The notes under the pieces are model-generated. The model was not told the DNA's origin and searched no databases. It saw only the letters and a program-made list of their open reading frames with translations. The translations under genes and the position numbers were made by a program. Of a stretch of 64,000 nucleotides of DNA, positions 17,644-27,027 are shown piece after piece (positions within the stretch are counted from its first letter, which is position 1; each line of letters starts with the position of its first letter). This DNA is from Clostridia bacterium. Its GTDB lineage: Bacteria > Bacillota > Clostridia > TANB77 > CAG-508. The stretch lies in contig JAFXPH010000002.1 in assembly GCA_017528085.1 (NCBI GenBank), positions 469,898 to 533,897 on the forward strand, written 5' to 3'.

Positions 17644-17720
17644 TGGCGACCTGGAACGGGCTCGAACCGTCGACCTCCGCCGTGACAGGGCGGCATTCTA
17701 ACCAGCTGAACTACCAGGCC
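17644..17720 (-). tRNA. tRNA-Asp (GTC)
   Basis: 77-base cloverleaf on the minus strand with acceptor GGCCTGG/CCAGGTC (one G-T pair), anticodon GTC in CCTGTCACGG and an encoded CCA. It is separated from tRNA-Phe by 37 bases. Confidence 0.98.
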
Positions 17721-17726
17721 AAAAAA

Positions 17727-17802
17727 TGGTGGTCGCAATAGGGCTCGAACCTATGACCTCCTGCTTGTAAGGCAGATGCTCTCCCAGCTGAGCTATACGA
17801 CC
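17727..17802 (-). tRNA. tRNA-Val (TAC)
   Basis: 76-base cloverleaf on the minus strand with acceptor GGTCGTA pairing to TGCGACC, anticodon TAC in CCTTACAAGC and an encoded CCA. It is the first tRNA of the three-tRNA transcript. Confidence 0.98.
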
Positions 17803-17828
17803 ATAATTATTTGTTATCGACGAATTTT

Positions 17829-17857
17829 ATTTTACTAGAAAAATAAGAATTTGTCAA
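17829..17857 (-). promoter_or_regulatory. SigA promoter of the tRNA cluster
   Basis: Minus strand TTGACA (17857-17852), a 17-base spacer and TAAAAT (17834-17829), about 27 bases before tRNA-Val. Confidence 0.85.
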
Positions 17858-17944
17858 CAACTTTTATGTAATTTTTTTCCCAAATTTCGGGACTGAATAA
17901 ATTTTAACATTATTTTGGCTATGTTGTCAATGATTTTAAACAAA

Positions 17945-17974
17945 AAAGAGTAGATTTTTGCTTATCTACTCTTT
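17945..17974 (-). terminator. Terminator after ctpA
   Basis: Perfect 10-bp stem AAAGAGTAGA with its complement, a 10-base loop and a T run on the minus strand, 8 bases after the ctpA stop. Confidence 0.85.
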
Positions 17975-17981
17975 AAATATA

Positions 17982-19199
17982 TTAATTTCCTTTTAACACT
18001 TCAACAGCTTTATCTCTTTGAGTATCTGTTTTATCAGCCTTATACTTTTCAGCATCAAGTTCTACTTCTACATCTGGTTTTAAACCTTCTTTGTTTAATC
18101 TTACTCCGCTTGGAGTGATGTATTCATTTGTTGTAAGTTTTAAAGCACTTCCATCTTGAAGTGGAAATACACTTTGAATTACACCTTTACCATATGTCTT
18201 TTCACCAACTAATTTAGCACCTGCTAGATCTCTTAAAACTCCAGATAGTATTTCAGATGCACTTGCTGAATACTCATTTACTAAACATACTATTTCCATA
18301 TCAAATACTTTATTTCTAACAGATTTTTCTTCTTCCCTAGTTCCGTCTTTATCAACTGCAGCAAGTATTACTTGATCTTTATCTACAAACAAATCAATGA
18401 TGCTTAATGCTTCATTTACTAGCCCGCCAGTGTTATTTCTTAAGTCTATAATAATTTTCTTAGCACCTTGATTTTTAAGTTTTGTAAGCTCAGTTTCGAA
18501 TTCGTTTGCACAGCCTTCATCAAATGTATATAGATGTATATATCCTATATTTCCTTCAAGCATTTCTGACTCAACATGATATACTTTTATTTCTTTTCTT
18601 TCTACATCATATTCTACTTCTTCAGAACCTCTTAATAGTTTAATATGTACTGTAGTTCCGGCTTCACCTTTTACTTTTGAAGAAACTAAATCTGAACCTA
18701 TTCCAGTAACATCTTCACCATTGACTTCCATAAAGATATCTCCACTTTGAAGTCCAGCCTCATCTGCAGGTGTTCCTTTTATTGGAGCTGCTATAATTGC
18801 ATTTCCTGATTTGTCTTCAGAAATATATATACCTATTCCAACATAGCTACCTAATGCACCAGCTTCAAATTGCTCCCATTCTTCTTTTGTGAAGTATTGT
18901 GAATATTCATCACCTAGTCCATTTATATATCCTTTTATAGTTTCTTCAGTTATCTTACTTTCATCTATTTCACCTAAATAGTAAGAGTCTATTACTCTTC
19001 TAAAGTTAGATAGAGTCACTCCTATGTTAGCAATATTTTGATTTGCATCTTCTGATATTTTTTTCTCACCGAAGATTATTCCTTCTTCTAAGCATTTATT
19101 AACTGCTATTCTATATGTAATTATTGCTGTAGCAACAACTGCTAAAATCAAAAAACATATAAAGTTTTCAATTAATTCTTTTCTTTCTCTACTTCCCAT
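17982..19199 (-). CDS. ctpA: C-terminal processing protease (S41 family, PDZ)
   Basis: The 405-residue protein has an N-terminal signal anchor (about 12-35), a PDZ domain (about 105-190, with GSYVGIGIYI and AGLQSGDIFMEVNGE) and an S41 protease domain. The catalytic Ser lies in EYSASASEIL near residue 310 and the general-base Lys in GEKTYGKGVIQ near 337. Such enzymes process secreted or membrane proteins at the C-terminus and often sit beside ftsEX and PcsB/EnvC-like genes, as here. It follows a small hypothetical gene by 11 bases. Confidence 0.95.
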   Translation of the reverse strand: MGSRERKELIENFICFLILAVVATAIITYRIAVNKCLEEGIIFGEKKISEDANQNIANIGVTLSNFRRVIDSYYLGEIDESKITEETIKGYINGLGDEYSQYFTKEEWEQFEAGALGSYVGIGIYISEDKSGNAIIAAPIKGTPADEAGLQSGDIFMEVNGEDVTGIGSDLVSSKVKGEAGTTVHIKLLRGSEEVEYDVERKEIKVYHVESEMLEGNIGYIHLYTFDEGCANEFETELTKLKNQGAKKIIIDLRNNTGGLVNEALSIIDLFVDKDQVILAAVDKDGTREEEKSVRNKVFDMEIVCLVNEYSASASEILSGVLRDLAGAKLVGEKTYGKGVIQSVFPLQDGSALKLTTNEYITPSGVRLNKEGLKPDVEVELDAEKYKADKTDTQRDKAVEVLKGN

Positions 19200-19210
19200 T
19201 TTCCCTCCGT

Positions 19211-19585
19211 TTATAAAAATATACTTGTCAAATAATCTAGATTAAATATTTTTGCCATGTCATTTAATCCATCTAATATTTCATTTTTTGAGTAATCGCA
19301 TTTTTCTAATTCTTCTGGCTCTTTTTGATTCAAAACATAGAAGAATACAACTGCCATCTCAAAATAATCTCTATCTGTTTCTACTACATTATTAAATAAG
19401 ATATCTTCTGCTTCATTAATTTTGTTTTCATCTAATAACTTTTTAAGACTTTCATAGTCATACTTATTTGAATGATAGTTCTTTACAAAATCATCTACAT
19501 CTTCTTCTTTAATTCCAAATATAGATGAAAATATTAATATAGAAAGCTCTTTAACATCTTCTGTTAAAAAATCTTGTTTAAGCAT
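19211..19585 (-). CDS. Small cytoplasmic protein of unknown function
   Basis: A 124-residue, acidic, helix-rich protein without signal or membrane segments (MLKQDFLTEDVKELSIL...). ATG 19585 is chosen because AGGAG lies eight bases before it. Upstream in-frame starts sit on the ribosome binding site. Its helix-turn-helix pattern with paired aromatic residues looks like a tetratricopeptide-type fold, but I cannot assign a family. It precedes ctpA closely and is separated from the M23 genes by a terminator. Confidence 0.7.
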   Translation of the reverse strand: MLKQDFLTEDVKELSILIFSSIFGIKEEDVDDFVKNYHSNKYDYESLKKLLDENKINEAEDILFNNVVETDRDYFEMAVVFFYVLNQKEPEELEKCDYSKNEILDGLNDMAKIFNLDYLTSIFL

Positions 19586-19609
19586 CTTCATCTCTCCTAA
19601 ATTCACAAA

Positions 19610-19636
19610 AAAAGGGCTTTTATTTAAAGCCCTTTT
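19610..19636 (-). terminator. Terminator after the ftsEX-M23 operon
   Basis: Stem AAAAGGGCTTT with its perfect complement, 5-base loop and T run on the minus strand, 10 bases after the stop of the second M23 gene. Confidence 0.88.
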
Positions 19637-19646
19637 AAATAAATCA

Positions 19647-20798
19647 CTATGGTAAGTATGCTGTTGGATTTACCGTTCTACCATTTACACGAACTTCAAA
19701 ATGTAAGTGTGGGCCTGTTGAATTTCCTGTTGATCCACTTAAGCCAATTTGTTGCCCTTGTGAAACTGATTGACCTTCACCAACACCTCTACTTGAAAGG
19801 TGTGCATAAAGTGTCATTGTACCATCATGATGGTCTATAACTATATAATTTCCATAGCTTACATATCTACCATTTCTCATAGAAGCTTTGGAAATAACTA
19901 CTGTTCCAGATTTAACAGCAAGTACTGGTGTTCCGCTGCTAACAGCAAAGTCAACACCTGTATGTCCTGCATATCCATAGTATCCACAAGTAATATTTGC
20001 TTTTGTTTTTCCAGCAATTGGTGTTCCATATCCTGCTGCACTTGGTGATACTACAGTATAATTATTTTTCTTAGCAATTGAAGCAAGTCTATTTGTTACT
20101 TCTCTTTTCTCTGCTTCATAAGCTTCAAGTTGTTCTTCTAGTTCCTTTTCTTCATTTGTAAGTGAACTAACAAGACTACTTTTTTCTGCTCTAGACACTG
20201 CTAAAGCATTTGTTTTTGATTCTATAGTCTTTTTATTATTTTCTAGCTCTACTTTAGAATCTTCTAAAGCCTTTTTCTCGTTTTCTATATTTTGCTTTGT
20301 AACTTCAATTTGAGCTATTACTTCTTGATCATACTCTGCAAGTTGATCAATCATATAATACTTAGAAACAAAATCTGACAAACTATCAGAATTTAAAAGC
20401 ATGTCCAAATAACTTGTTTTGCTTGTTTCATATAAAGCAACTAATCTTTTATTTAAAAGTTCTTTTTGCTCTTCTTGTTTCTTTACCTCAGCGTCTAATG
20501 TTGCTGCTTTTTCATCTATTTGTCCTTGTATAGTAGATAGTTGTCCTTGAAGGTCTTCTATCTCATCTTGATATCCACTGATTTGACTATTGATTCTATT
20601 AATTTGAGTCAAAGTATTAGTCATTCTATTTTTAACTCCAGCGATTTCAGAGTTAGTTTGATCAATTTTATCTTGAAGTGAACTTTGTTGTTCTTGCAGT
20701 TCACTTGCTGTTTCTGCATAAACTCCCATTGGTACTATTAATATTAAAATTGACGCGACTATTAAAATCAAAACTTTTCTTATGTTTTTCAATTGCAT
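19647..20798 (-). CDS. Secreted M23 peptidoglycan endopeptidase with coiled coil (PcsB/EnvC-like)
   Basis: The 383-residue protein has a signal peptide (about 1-28), a long coiled coil (about 30-240) and a C-terminal LytM/M23 domain. The zinc ligands are visible in GHTGVDFA (H and D), LYAHLSS and HLHFEVR, so it should be catalytically active on stem-peptide crosslinks. The coiled coil plus LytM layout is that of EnvC and PcsB-type partners activated by FtsEX. It is the last gene of the ftsE-ftsX-M23-M23 operon. Confidence 0.93.
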   Translation of the reverse strand: MQLKNIRKVLILIVASILILIVPMGVYAETASELQEQQSSLQDKIDQTNSEIAGVKNRMTNTLTQINRINSQISGYQDEIEDLQGQLSTIQGQIDEKAATLDAEVKKQEEQKELLNKRLVALYETSKTSYLDMLLNSDSLSDFVSKYYMIDQLAEYDQEVIAQIEVTKQNIENEKKALEDSKVELENNKKTIESKTNALAVSRAEKSSLVSSLTNEEKELEEQLEAYEAEKREVTNRLASIAKKNNYTVVSPSAAGYGTPIAGKTKANITCGYYGYAGHTGVDFAVSSGTPVLAVKSGTVVISKASMRNGRYVSYGNYIVIDHHDGTMTLYAHLSSRGVGEGQSVSQGQQIGLSGSTGNSTGPHLHFEVRVNGRTVNPTAYLP

Positions 20799-20813
20799 AC
20801 TTGCTTTATCCTC

Positions 20814-22127
20814 CTAATTGTTCAAGATGACTTGTTCAGTCTCTTGAGCTTTGTTTGAATATGAAGTAATGTAATCTAATGGATTAACATATTCTCCGTT
20901 TATTCTAACTTCAAAGTGAGCATGTGCTCCTGTTGAATATCCTGTACTTCCAACTTTTAATACTTCTTGGCCCTGTTTTACCACATCACCTGTTTGAACT
21001 AGTATTTGTGATCCATGGGCATATAATGTTTGGATTCCTCCACCATGATCTATAATAACCATATTTCCATATGCTCTATTATATCCTGCTTTAGATACAA
21101 CCCCATCATTAGCTGCGACGAAACTTGCTCCATATGGCGCACCAATATCAGTACCAGTATGAAGTTTGTAAACTCCTGTTACTGGATGAGTTCTCATACC
21201 GAAAGGAGATGTTATTCTAGTATAACCAGGAACTGGCCATGCCATAACTCCACCTACATAATCGGCTCCAATATTTGCTAATGCTAAGATTCTAATTTCA
21301 GTTTCTATTTCATTAATGCTATTTTGATACTCTTCGATTATTCTATTTAAAGTTCTCTCTTCATCATTTAATTGATTAATTCTAGCATTTTTCAAAGTAA
21401 CCATATTTTCTAAAGCTATCTTATTTTTTTCCATTGTGTCTTGGTTTTGTTGTAATCTTAATCGTTGAGTTTCAAGTGATTTTTTTAAATTTTCATTGTA
21501 CTGTTTTTCATATTGAACAAGTTCTAATAACTGATCATCTGTTTTTAATACTTGTGATAGTAAATAAAACTTAGATAAAAACTCACTAATATTTTTTGAT
21601 GAAAGAAGAAATTCTAAGTAACTAGTTTCTCCTATTTCATATGTAGCTACAAGTCTTTTTTCTAATAATGCTTTTTGATTTTCATATCTCTCATTAGATC
21701 TAGCTAAGTCTTCTTCAGCTTTACCTATAGTTACAAGTAAGTTTTTTATTTCAGCTTGTTTTGTATCTATTTCTAATTGCTTATCACAAATAGTTTGATT
21801 AAGCATTACCATCTCATATACAGCCTCAGTAACTTGTTCATGAACTACATCAATTTGTTCATTTGAAAGAGTAATATCTTCCTCAAGTCCTGATTTTTGA
21901 AGTTCTAGTTCATCTAATTCTGTAAGTTCTTGAGGTTCTTCTTGTGACTCTTCTTGAACTTGTTCTTGAACTTCTTGCTCTTGTACTTGAGCTTCTGTTT
22001 CTTCTCTTTCTTCTTCCATTAATTGTTCTTCTGGAGCTGAAGTTATCTCTTCAGCATGTATATTAAACGGTATAATAGCAAATATTATTAAAATTATTAA
22101 ATTAATTTTAATAAATTTATTTTTCAA
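20814..22127 (-). CDS. Secreted M23 peptidoglycan endopeptidase with coiled coil, second copy
   Basis: The 437-residue protein has a signal peptide (about 1-26), a Glu/Gln-rich low-complexity segment (about 30-70), a coiled coil (about 75-280) and a C-terminal M23 domain with ligands in LHTGTDIG, LYAHGS and AHAHFEVR. The likely start is TTG 22127, with GGAGG (inside the end of ftsX) nine bases before it. It is a paralogue of the next gene but has the extra acidic N-terminal segment. It should act with FtsEX at the division site. Confidence 0.93.
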   Translation of the reverse strand: MKNKFIKINLIILIIFAIIPFNIHAEEITSAPEEQLMEEEREETEAQVQEQEVQEQVQEESQEEPQELTELDELELQKSGLEEDITLSNEQIDVVHEQVTEAVYEMVMLNQTICDKQLEIDTKQAEIKNLLVTIGKAEEDLARSNERYENQKALLEKRLVATYEIGETSYLEFLLSSKNISEFLSKFYLLSQVLKTDDQLLELVQYEKQYNENLKKSLETQRLRLQQNQDTMEKNKIALENMVTLKNARINQLNDEERTLNRIIEEYQNSINEIETEIRILALANIGADYVGGVMAWPVPGYTRITSPFGMRTHPVTGVYKLHTGTDIGAPYGASFVAANDGVVSKAGYNRAYGNMVIIDHGGGIQTLYAHGSQILVQTGDVVKQGQEVLKVGSTGYSTGAHAHFEVRINGEYVNPLDYITSYSNKAQETEQVILNN

Positions 22128-22131
22128 ACTA

Positions 22132-23025
22132 CTAAACCTCCAAATATTTCTTCATTGATATTGAACTACCAACTAGTCCAACTAATATTCCTAGTACACA
22201 ATATACTAGAGAAATTGAACTTACTAATTCAGAGAAGTTTAATAATGTTATTCCCATTGTTTGTAATACATTTGATTCAGCAATTTTATGAACAATCAAA
22301 TCGTAGCATCCTGATACAATTACTATTGTAAGTATTGCTGCGATAAGTCCAATTACCATACCTTCAACCATGAATGGCCAACGGATAAATCCATTTGTTG
22401 CACCAACATATTTCATAATTGATATTTCTTTTCTTCTTGCATAAACTGAAAGTCTGATTGTATTTGCGATAATTGTGATTGATATTATTAATAATATAAC
22501 GAATATTACACCTATAGTTAATTTTGCACCATTTGCAATTTTTAGTAATGTATTAATAGTATTGTTACTACTTGTAATCTTCTTTACATTATCCATTTCA
22601 GCAATTTGGCTCTCAACTTGTTCTGCAAGTTTAAGGTCTGTTAAAGTTACAACATATGATGCTGGGAAAATATTATTTTGTCCTTCATATCCTTCGAGTA
22701 AGTCTTTATACTCTTGCATAGATTCTTTCATAGAATCTAGTGCTTCCTCTTTTGTCTTAAACTTTGCTCGATTTACACCTTCAAGTTTTCTTATTTGTTC
22801 ACCTAAAGCAACAACTTGTTCATCTGTAGCTTCATTTTTGATGAATACTTCAATTCCTTGATTTCTTTGAACTTGGTCTAAAATATAATTGATATTTTGA
22901 CCTATTGCAAAGAATACACCAAACAAGAACATCGCACAAATCATTGTGATAAGTGAAATAGTTGTTGATTTTTTGTTTTTAAATACACTTTTAAAACCTT
23001 CTACAAATAAATAACTAAACCTCAC
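22132..23025 (-). CDS. ftsX: Cell division ABC transporter permease FtsX
   Basis: FtsX is the membrane half of FtsEX, which transmits ATP hydrolysis to periplasmic or wall hydrolases instead of moving a solute. The four helices lie at about residues 25-50, 170-195, 218-240 and 265-290, with an extracellular domain between the first two (about 55-165). I choose GTG 23025 (MRFSYLFVEGFKSVFKN, the usual FtsX start) with AAGGTGG upstream. A start at 23049 would add eight residues. It overlaps ftsE by 11 bases. Confidence 0.95.
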   Translation of the reverse strand: MRFSYLFVEGFKSVFKNKKSTTISLITMICAMFLFGVFFAIGQNINYILDQVQRNQGIEVFIKNEATDEQVVALGEQIRKLEGVNRAKFKTKEEALDSMKESMQEYKDLLEGYEGQNNIFPASYVVTLTDLKLAEQVESQIAEMDNVKKITSSNNTINTLLKIANGAKLTIGVIFVILLIISITIIANTIRLSVYARRKEISIMKYVGATNGFIRWPFMVEGMVIGLIAAILTIVIVSGCYDLIVHKIAESNVLQTMGITLLNFSELVSSISLVYCVLGILVGLVGSSISMKKYLEV

Positions 23026-23701
23026 CGTTATACCCACCTTTTTTATCATCTCTTACTATATTGCCTCTGTCAATTTGTATAACTCTTTTTCTCATCTTGT
23101 TAACGATATCAACAGCATGTGTAGCCATAACTACAGTTGTTCCTCTAGCATTGATATCATTTAAAAGAGTCATAATATCCCAAGCTGTCTTAGGATCCAA
23201 GTTTCCAGTAGGCTCATCAGCAATAATCATTGATGGATTATTAACTAATGCTCTTGCTATTGCAACCCTTTGTTGCTCACCACCTGATAGTTCATGTGGA
23301 AACATCTTTGCCTTATCTCTAAGTCCAACTAGATCAAGTACCATTGGTACTTGTCTTTTTATATGTTTCTTTGTAGCATTTACTATGTACATAGCAAAAG
23401 CTACATTCTCATATACAGTTTTGTCTGGTAATAATCTGAAGTCTTGGAAAACAACCCCCATACTTCTTCTTAAGTATGGTATTCTTTTCCTCTTAATGTT
23501 TGTTATATCTTTACCATTTATTAATATGCTACCTTTAGTAGCTTCTTCTTCTTTCAATATTAACTTTATTAATGTAGATTTACCAGAACCAGATTCACCA
23601 ACTAAGAATGCAAACTCGCCTTTTTCAATCATAAAGCTTGCATCATGAACAGCCTCTGTTCCAGTATTATATGTTTTTGTTACGTTTTTAAATTCTATCA
23701 T
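23015..23701 (-). CDS. ftsE: Cell division ATP-binding protein FtsE
   Basis: The 228-residue ABC ATPase has the Walker A GESGSGKST (residues 35-43), the signature LSGGEQQR (about 139) and the Walker B plus D-loop MIIADEPTGNLD. It pairs with FtsX and is the first gene of the operon that ends in the two M23 hydrolases. The upstream region 23702-23897 is AT-rich with no further gene. Confidence 0.96.
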   Translation of the reverse strand: MIEFKNVTKTYNTGTEAVHDASFMIEKGEFAFLVGESGSGKSTLIKLILKEEEATKGSILINGKDITNIKRKRIPYLRRSMGVVFQDFRLLPDKTVYENVAFAMYIVNATKKHIKRQVPMVLDLVGLRDKAKMFPHELSGGEQQRVAIARALVNNPSMIIADEPTGNLDPKTAWDIMTLLNDINARGTTVVMATHAVDIVNKMRKRVIQIDRGNIVRDDKKGGYNGEV

Positions 23702-23897
23702 TTAATTTCCCTTTCAAAAGACAATTTCCCTATCATAATAAATCAATTGTATTATACTAATAATGTGTCTAAAAATCAAGAATAGTAACTAAATCTTAAC
23801 ACTATCGAAATATATATTTTAAATACTAAAATTCAAAAATTGAAACTAAATTGAACCTTATATATTTATTACTTTAAAAATATTTCTAAAGTTTCAA

Positions 23898-23923
23898 AAA
23901 AGAGGCAATTTCTTGCCTCTTTT
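23898..23923 (-). terminator. Terminator after the transketolase genes
   Basis: Stem AAAAGAGGCAA with its perfect complement, 4-base loop and T run on the minus strand, 14 bases after the stop at 23938. Confidence 0.88.
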
Positions 23924-23937
23924 AAATCTAATTTTTA

Positions 23938-24867
23938 TTATTCTTTTACAGTTTTAATAATATTTGTGCTATCTAATCCATAATATTTAACTAGCTCTCC
24001 AGCTTTTCCTGATTTACCAAATGTATCATTTATACCAATTCTAGTTAATTTTGTTGGATACTTATCAGTTAGTACTTCAGCTATAGCAGATCCTATTCCT
24101 CCTGTTACCATGTGATCTTCTACTGAAATTAATTTTTTAGTTTCTTTAGCACATTTTAAAATAGTTTCTTCATCTAGTGGTTTAATTGAACAAACATCAA
24201 CTACTCTAACATTTATACCTTCTTTTTCAAGTTCATCCTTTGCAATTAAAGCTTCAGAAACTGTAACTCCACTTGCAAAGATTGTAGCATCTGTTCCCTC
24301 TCCAAATACTTTAAATTTACCTATTTCGAAACTCTCATTTTCATCATATATTTGAGGTACTTTACTTCTTCCAAGTCTTACATAACAAGGTCCTTCAATT
24401 TTAGCTATTTCTTTTATAAGCCATCTTGTTTCTATTTCATCTGCAGGACAGAATACTTTTAAGTTTGGAAGAGTTCTTGTTATTGATATATCTTCTAACA
24501 TTTGATGAGTTGCTCCATCTTCACCAACAGTTACACCTGCATGTGTACCACATAATTTAACATTTAAATTTGGATAAGCAACACTATTTCTAACTTGGTC
24601 ATATGCTCTACCTGTTAGGAATACTGCAAATGAACTTGCAAATGGTATTTTTCCACATGTTGAAAGTCCAGCTGCAGTTGATACCATGTCTTGTTCTGCT
24701 ATACCCATATTAAAGAATCTATCTGGAAATTCTTTTGCAAAGCCTCCTGTTTTTGTTGCATTTGAAAGGTCTGCATCTAAAACAACAACTTTTTCATTTT
24801 CTTTTCCTAGTTCTTTTAGAACTTCACCATAAGCTTCTCTTGTAGCTTTTTTATTTTCAAAATTCAT
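23938..24867 (-). CDS. Transketolase, C-terminal subunit
   Basis: The 309-residue chain contains the pyrimidine-binding and C-terminal domains of a thiamine diphosphate transketolase (FNMGIAEQDMVSTAAGLS with the conserved Glu near residue 58, and the THAGVTVGEDGATHQ segment). It works with the adjacent N-terminal subunit in the non-oxidative pentose phosphate pathway. Splitting into two genes is common in Clostridia and archaea. It lies 12 bases after its partner. Confidence 0.95.
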   Translation of the reverse strand: MNFENKKATREAYGEVLKELGKENEKVVVLDADLSNATKTGGFAKEFPDRFFNMGIAEQDMVSTAAGLSTCGKIPFASSFAVFLTGRAYDQVRNSVAYPNLNVKLCGTHAGVTVGEDGATHQMLEDISITRTLPNLKVFCPADEIETRWLIKEIAKIEGPCYVRLGRSKVPQIYDENESFEIGKFKVFGEGTDATIFASGVTVSEALIAKDELEKEGINVRVVDVCSIKPLDEETILKCAKETKKLISVEDHMVTGGIGSAIAEVLTDKYPTKLTRIGINDTFGKSGKAGELVKYYGLDSTNIIKTVKE

Positions 24868-24879
24868 ATCAACTACCTC

Positions 24880-25707
24880 CTACGCTTCCAAATCAGCCAT
24901 TGCTGTTTTATATTCTTCTTCATTAGGTGCTTTTCCATGCCATCCAACTTGGTTCTCCATGAATGATACACCTTTACCTTTTACTGTTTTAGCAATAATT
25001 GCAGTTGGTTTTTCTTTAACTGTTTTAGCTTTTTCAAATATTGTTATTAATTCATCAATATTATTACCATCTACATTAAATGTTTCAAAACCAAAGCTTC
25101 TAAATTTCTCTTCAATATTATTTAGTCCTGCAACATCTTCTATTGTTCCATCAATTTGAAGTGAATTGTTATCAACAATTACACATAAATTATCAAGTTT
25201 ATATTTTGAAGAAGTCATGCATGCTTCCCAGACTTGACCTTCTTCTATCTCTCCATCACCTAGTATACAGTATACTCTGTATCCTTTTGAATCTAACTTA
25301 GAAGCAATTGCCATTCCATTTGCAGCAGATAAACCTTGTCCAAGAGATCCTGTAGACATATCAACACCAGGTATATGTTTCATATCTGGATGTCCCTGTA
25401 AAATACCATCTATTTTTCTAAAATCTTTTAACAAGCTTTTATCAAAATATCCTCTTTCTGCAAGTGTTGCATATAAAGCTGCACAAGCATGTCCTTTTGA
25501 TAAAACCAATCTATCTCTATTTTCATCTGTTGGATTTTGTGGGTTTATATTCATCTGGCAAAAATATAATGTTGTTAAGATATCTGCTATAGAAAGTGCT
25601 CCACCAGGATGTCCACTTTGAGCAGAATATACTTCTTCAACAATACTTTTTCTAATGCTATTAGCCTTTTTTTCAAGATCTTTAATTGTCTCATCTGTTA
25701 TTTTCAT
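24880..25707 (-). CDS. Transketolase, N-terminal subunit
   Basis: The 275-residue chain holds the ThDP pyrophosphate-binding domain. The GDG...N metal-binding motif is seen as LGDGEIEEGQVWEA followed by IVDNNSLQ (about residues 150-185), and the SGHPGGALSIADIL start is typical. ATG 25707 is preferred over 25713 because GGAGG lies eight bases before it. It is co-transcribed with the C-terminal subunit. Confidence 0.95.
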   Translation of the reverse strand: MKITDETIKDLEKKANSIRKSIVEEVYSAQSGHPGGALSIADILTTLYFCQMNINPQNPTDENRDRLVLSKGHACAALYATLAERGYFDKSLLKDFRKIDGILQGHPDMKHIPGVDMSTGSLGQGLSAANGMAIASKLDSKGYRVYCILGDGEIEEGQVWEACMTSSKYKLDNLCVIVDNNSLQIDGTIEDVAGLNNIEEKFRSFGFETFNVDGNNIDELITIFEKAKTVKEKPTAIIAKTVKGKGVSFMENQVGWHGKAPNEEEYKTAMADLEA

Positions 25708-25792
25708 ATGCATAACCTCCTATATTTTCATATGCTCACTATATCATTTTAAGCTACATTTTTAAACAATTTTCACCAAAAAATCACACAAA

Positions 25793-25819
25793 AAAATAGT
25801 ACTTTAAAAGTACTATTTT
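25793..25819 (-). terminator. Terminator overlapping the stop of the 147-residue membrane protein gene
   Basis: Stem AAAATAGTACTT with its complement, 3-base loop and T run on the minus strand. The stop at 25815-25813 is inside the hairpin. Confidence 0.85.
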
Positions 25820-26256
25820 GATTTCTTTTTATTAACTATATAAATTACAATTCCAACTAATATAAGTCCTACTGTTAATACTATATCGAATAAATCGATA
25901 GTCTTAAAATTGAATTTGCAAGATATTAAAAACAAAATTGCAGTAATTCCAGTAAGAATATAAAGAACTAATTTAATCTTTGGGATATTAGGTTTATAAA
26001 TATAAATCATATAACAAATAATCATCGGCATACAGAAGATAAAAAATGGCATAGTTTTTCCAAAAAGAGTAATCTCTGTAAAAGAAGAATCTACTATCAT
26101 CCTTTTAAATAAATAAAATAGTCCGCCAATAACAAATAATATCGCTACTAAATTAATTATTGTGCTGTTATCTTCCTTCTCTTCTTTTTGCTCTTCTGCT
26201 ATTTTTGAAAAATCTACTTTAGAAATTCTTTTTGTTTCATCCATATCTTCTTTCAT
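25813..26256 (-). CDS. Small membrane protein of unknown function
   Basis: A 147-residue protein with a charged N-terminal segment (about 1-32) and four hydrophobic helices (about 35-140). ATG 26256 is chosen because AGAGGTG lies five bases before it. A longer frame from 26310 would pass through the preceding terminator region. No family is recognised. It is separated from its neighbours by terminators on both sides. Confidence 0.65.
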   Translation of the reverse strand: MKEDMDETKRISKVDFSKIAEEQKEEKEDNSTIINLVAILFVIGGLFYLFKRMIVDSSFTEITLFGKTMPFFIFCMPMIICYMIYIYKPNIPKIKLVLYILTGITAILFLISCKFNFKTIDLFDIVLTVGLILVGIVIYIVNKKKSK

Positions 26257-26276
26257 ACTAACACCTCTATAAAAAG

Positions 26277-26306
26277 AAAAGTGTATTCCAAAAAGAGTAC
26301 ACTTTT
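26277..26306 (-). terminator. Terminator after the 214-residue membrane protein gene
   Basis: Stem AAAAGTGTA with its complement, a 12-base loop and a T run on the minus strand, 15 bases after the stop at 26322. Confidence 0.75.
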
Positions 26307-26321
26307 CCAATTATTATTCTT

Positions 26322-26966
26322 TTATAATGGGAATATTCCAAGTAAGTATCCTCTTGGTAAATTCCAGATAACTATTCCTATAGCAATTACATATGCCCAT
26401 GTAGGGATTGATTTGCAGAATAGTTTGAACCAGTTCCATAAGCCTAGTCCTTTTGCTTTAATCATATCTAAATCTAAATACTTAGATAAGTCAATTCCGA
26501 AGATATCCTTTGTATCTATCTCATATCCTAATACATTGATAACACCCTCTTTTGGTTCAGGTTTCTCTTCAACATATGAGATCTTATATCCAGTTATATC
26601 ATTTCCTTTATAATCTATATCTAATTCTCTAGATTCACCATTTTTCCAATTATCTATTTCAACATATTCTGTTGCAGCTACTTGTCCGTATTTGTTTAAT
26701 AAGTCAACTTTTGCATAACATTTATCTATGTCATGTCCTGTTGTATTTGTAGCTTTTACTCTAATAAATCCATTTACTGATGTTCCTCTAGCATCTATTA
26801 CTTCTGTAGTAATACCTGAGTTTTCATCAACTTGTGCTGTACCTGGTGTAAAGCCTTCAAGTGGCTTATACATTTGAGCAATCAAGCCATTTTCAAGTAT
26901 AACAGAAATAATAAAGAATCCTATTAACATCATTAAATATAGACCAAATGTTTTTAATCTACCCAT
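26322..26966 (-). CDS. Membrane protein with FxLYD-like extracellular domain
   Basis: The 214-residue protein has an N-terminal helix (about 7-27), a beta-rich domain (about 50-130) whose pattern VKATNTTGHDIDKCYAKVDL...GQVAATEYVEIDNWKNGES resembles FxLYD-type extracellular domains, and a C-terminal helix (about 190-210). The role is unknown. It stands alone between terminators. Confidence 0.65.
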   Translation of the reverse strand: MGRLKTFGLYLMMLIGFFIISVILENGLIAQMYKPLEGFTPGTAQVDENSGITTEVIDARGTSVNGFIRVKATNTTGHDIDKCYAKVDLLNKYGQVAATEYVEIDNWKNGESRELDIDYKGNDITGYKISYVEEKPEPKEGVINVLGYEIDTKDIFGIDLSKYLDLDMIKAKGLGLWNWFKLFCKSIPTWAYVIAIGIVIWNLPRGYLLGIFPL

Positions 26967-27027
26967 ATTATTCCTCTTAAAAAATAATTTATAACAATAT
27001 TATACAACTTTATTTGTTGTTTGTAAA

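Noticed and set aside
17516..17701. Plus-strand frame over the tRNA cluster
   Set aside because: It lies across two tRNA genes and is an artefact of their GC-rich sequence.
23702..23897. Possible small gene or riboswitch before ftsE
   Set aside because: AT-rich stretch without a convincing frame, binding site or stable fold.
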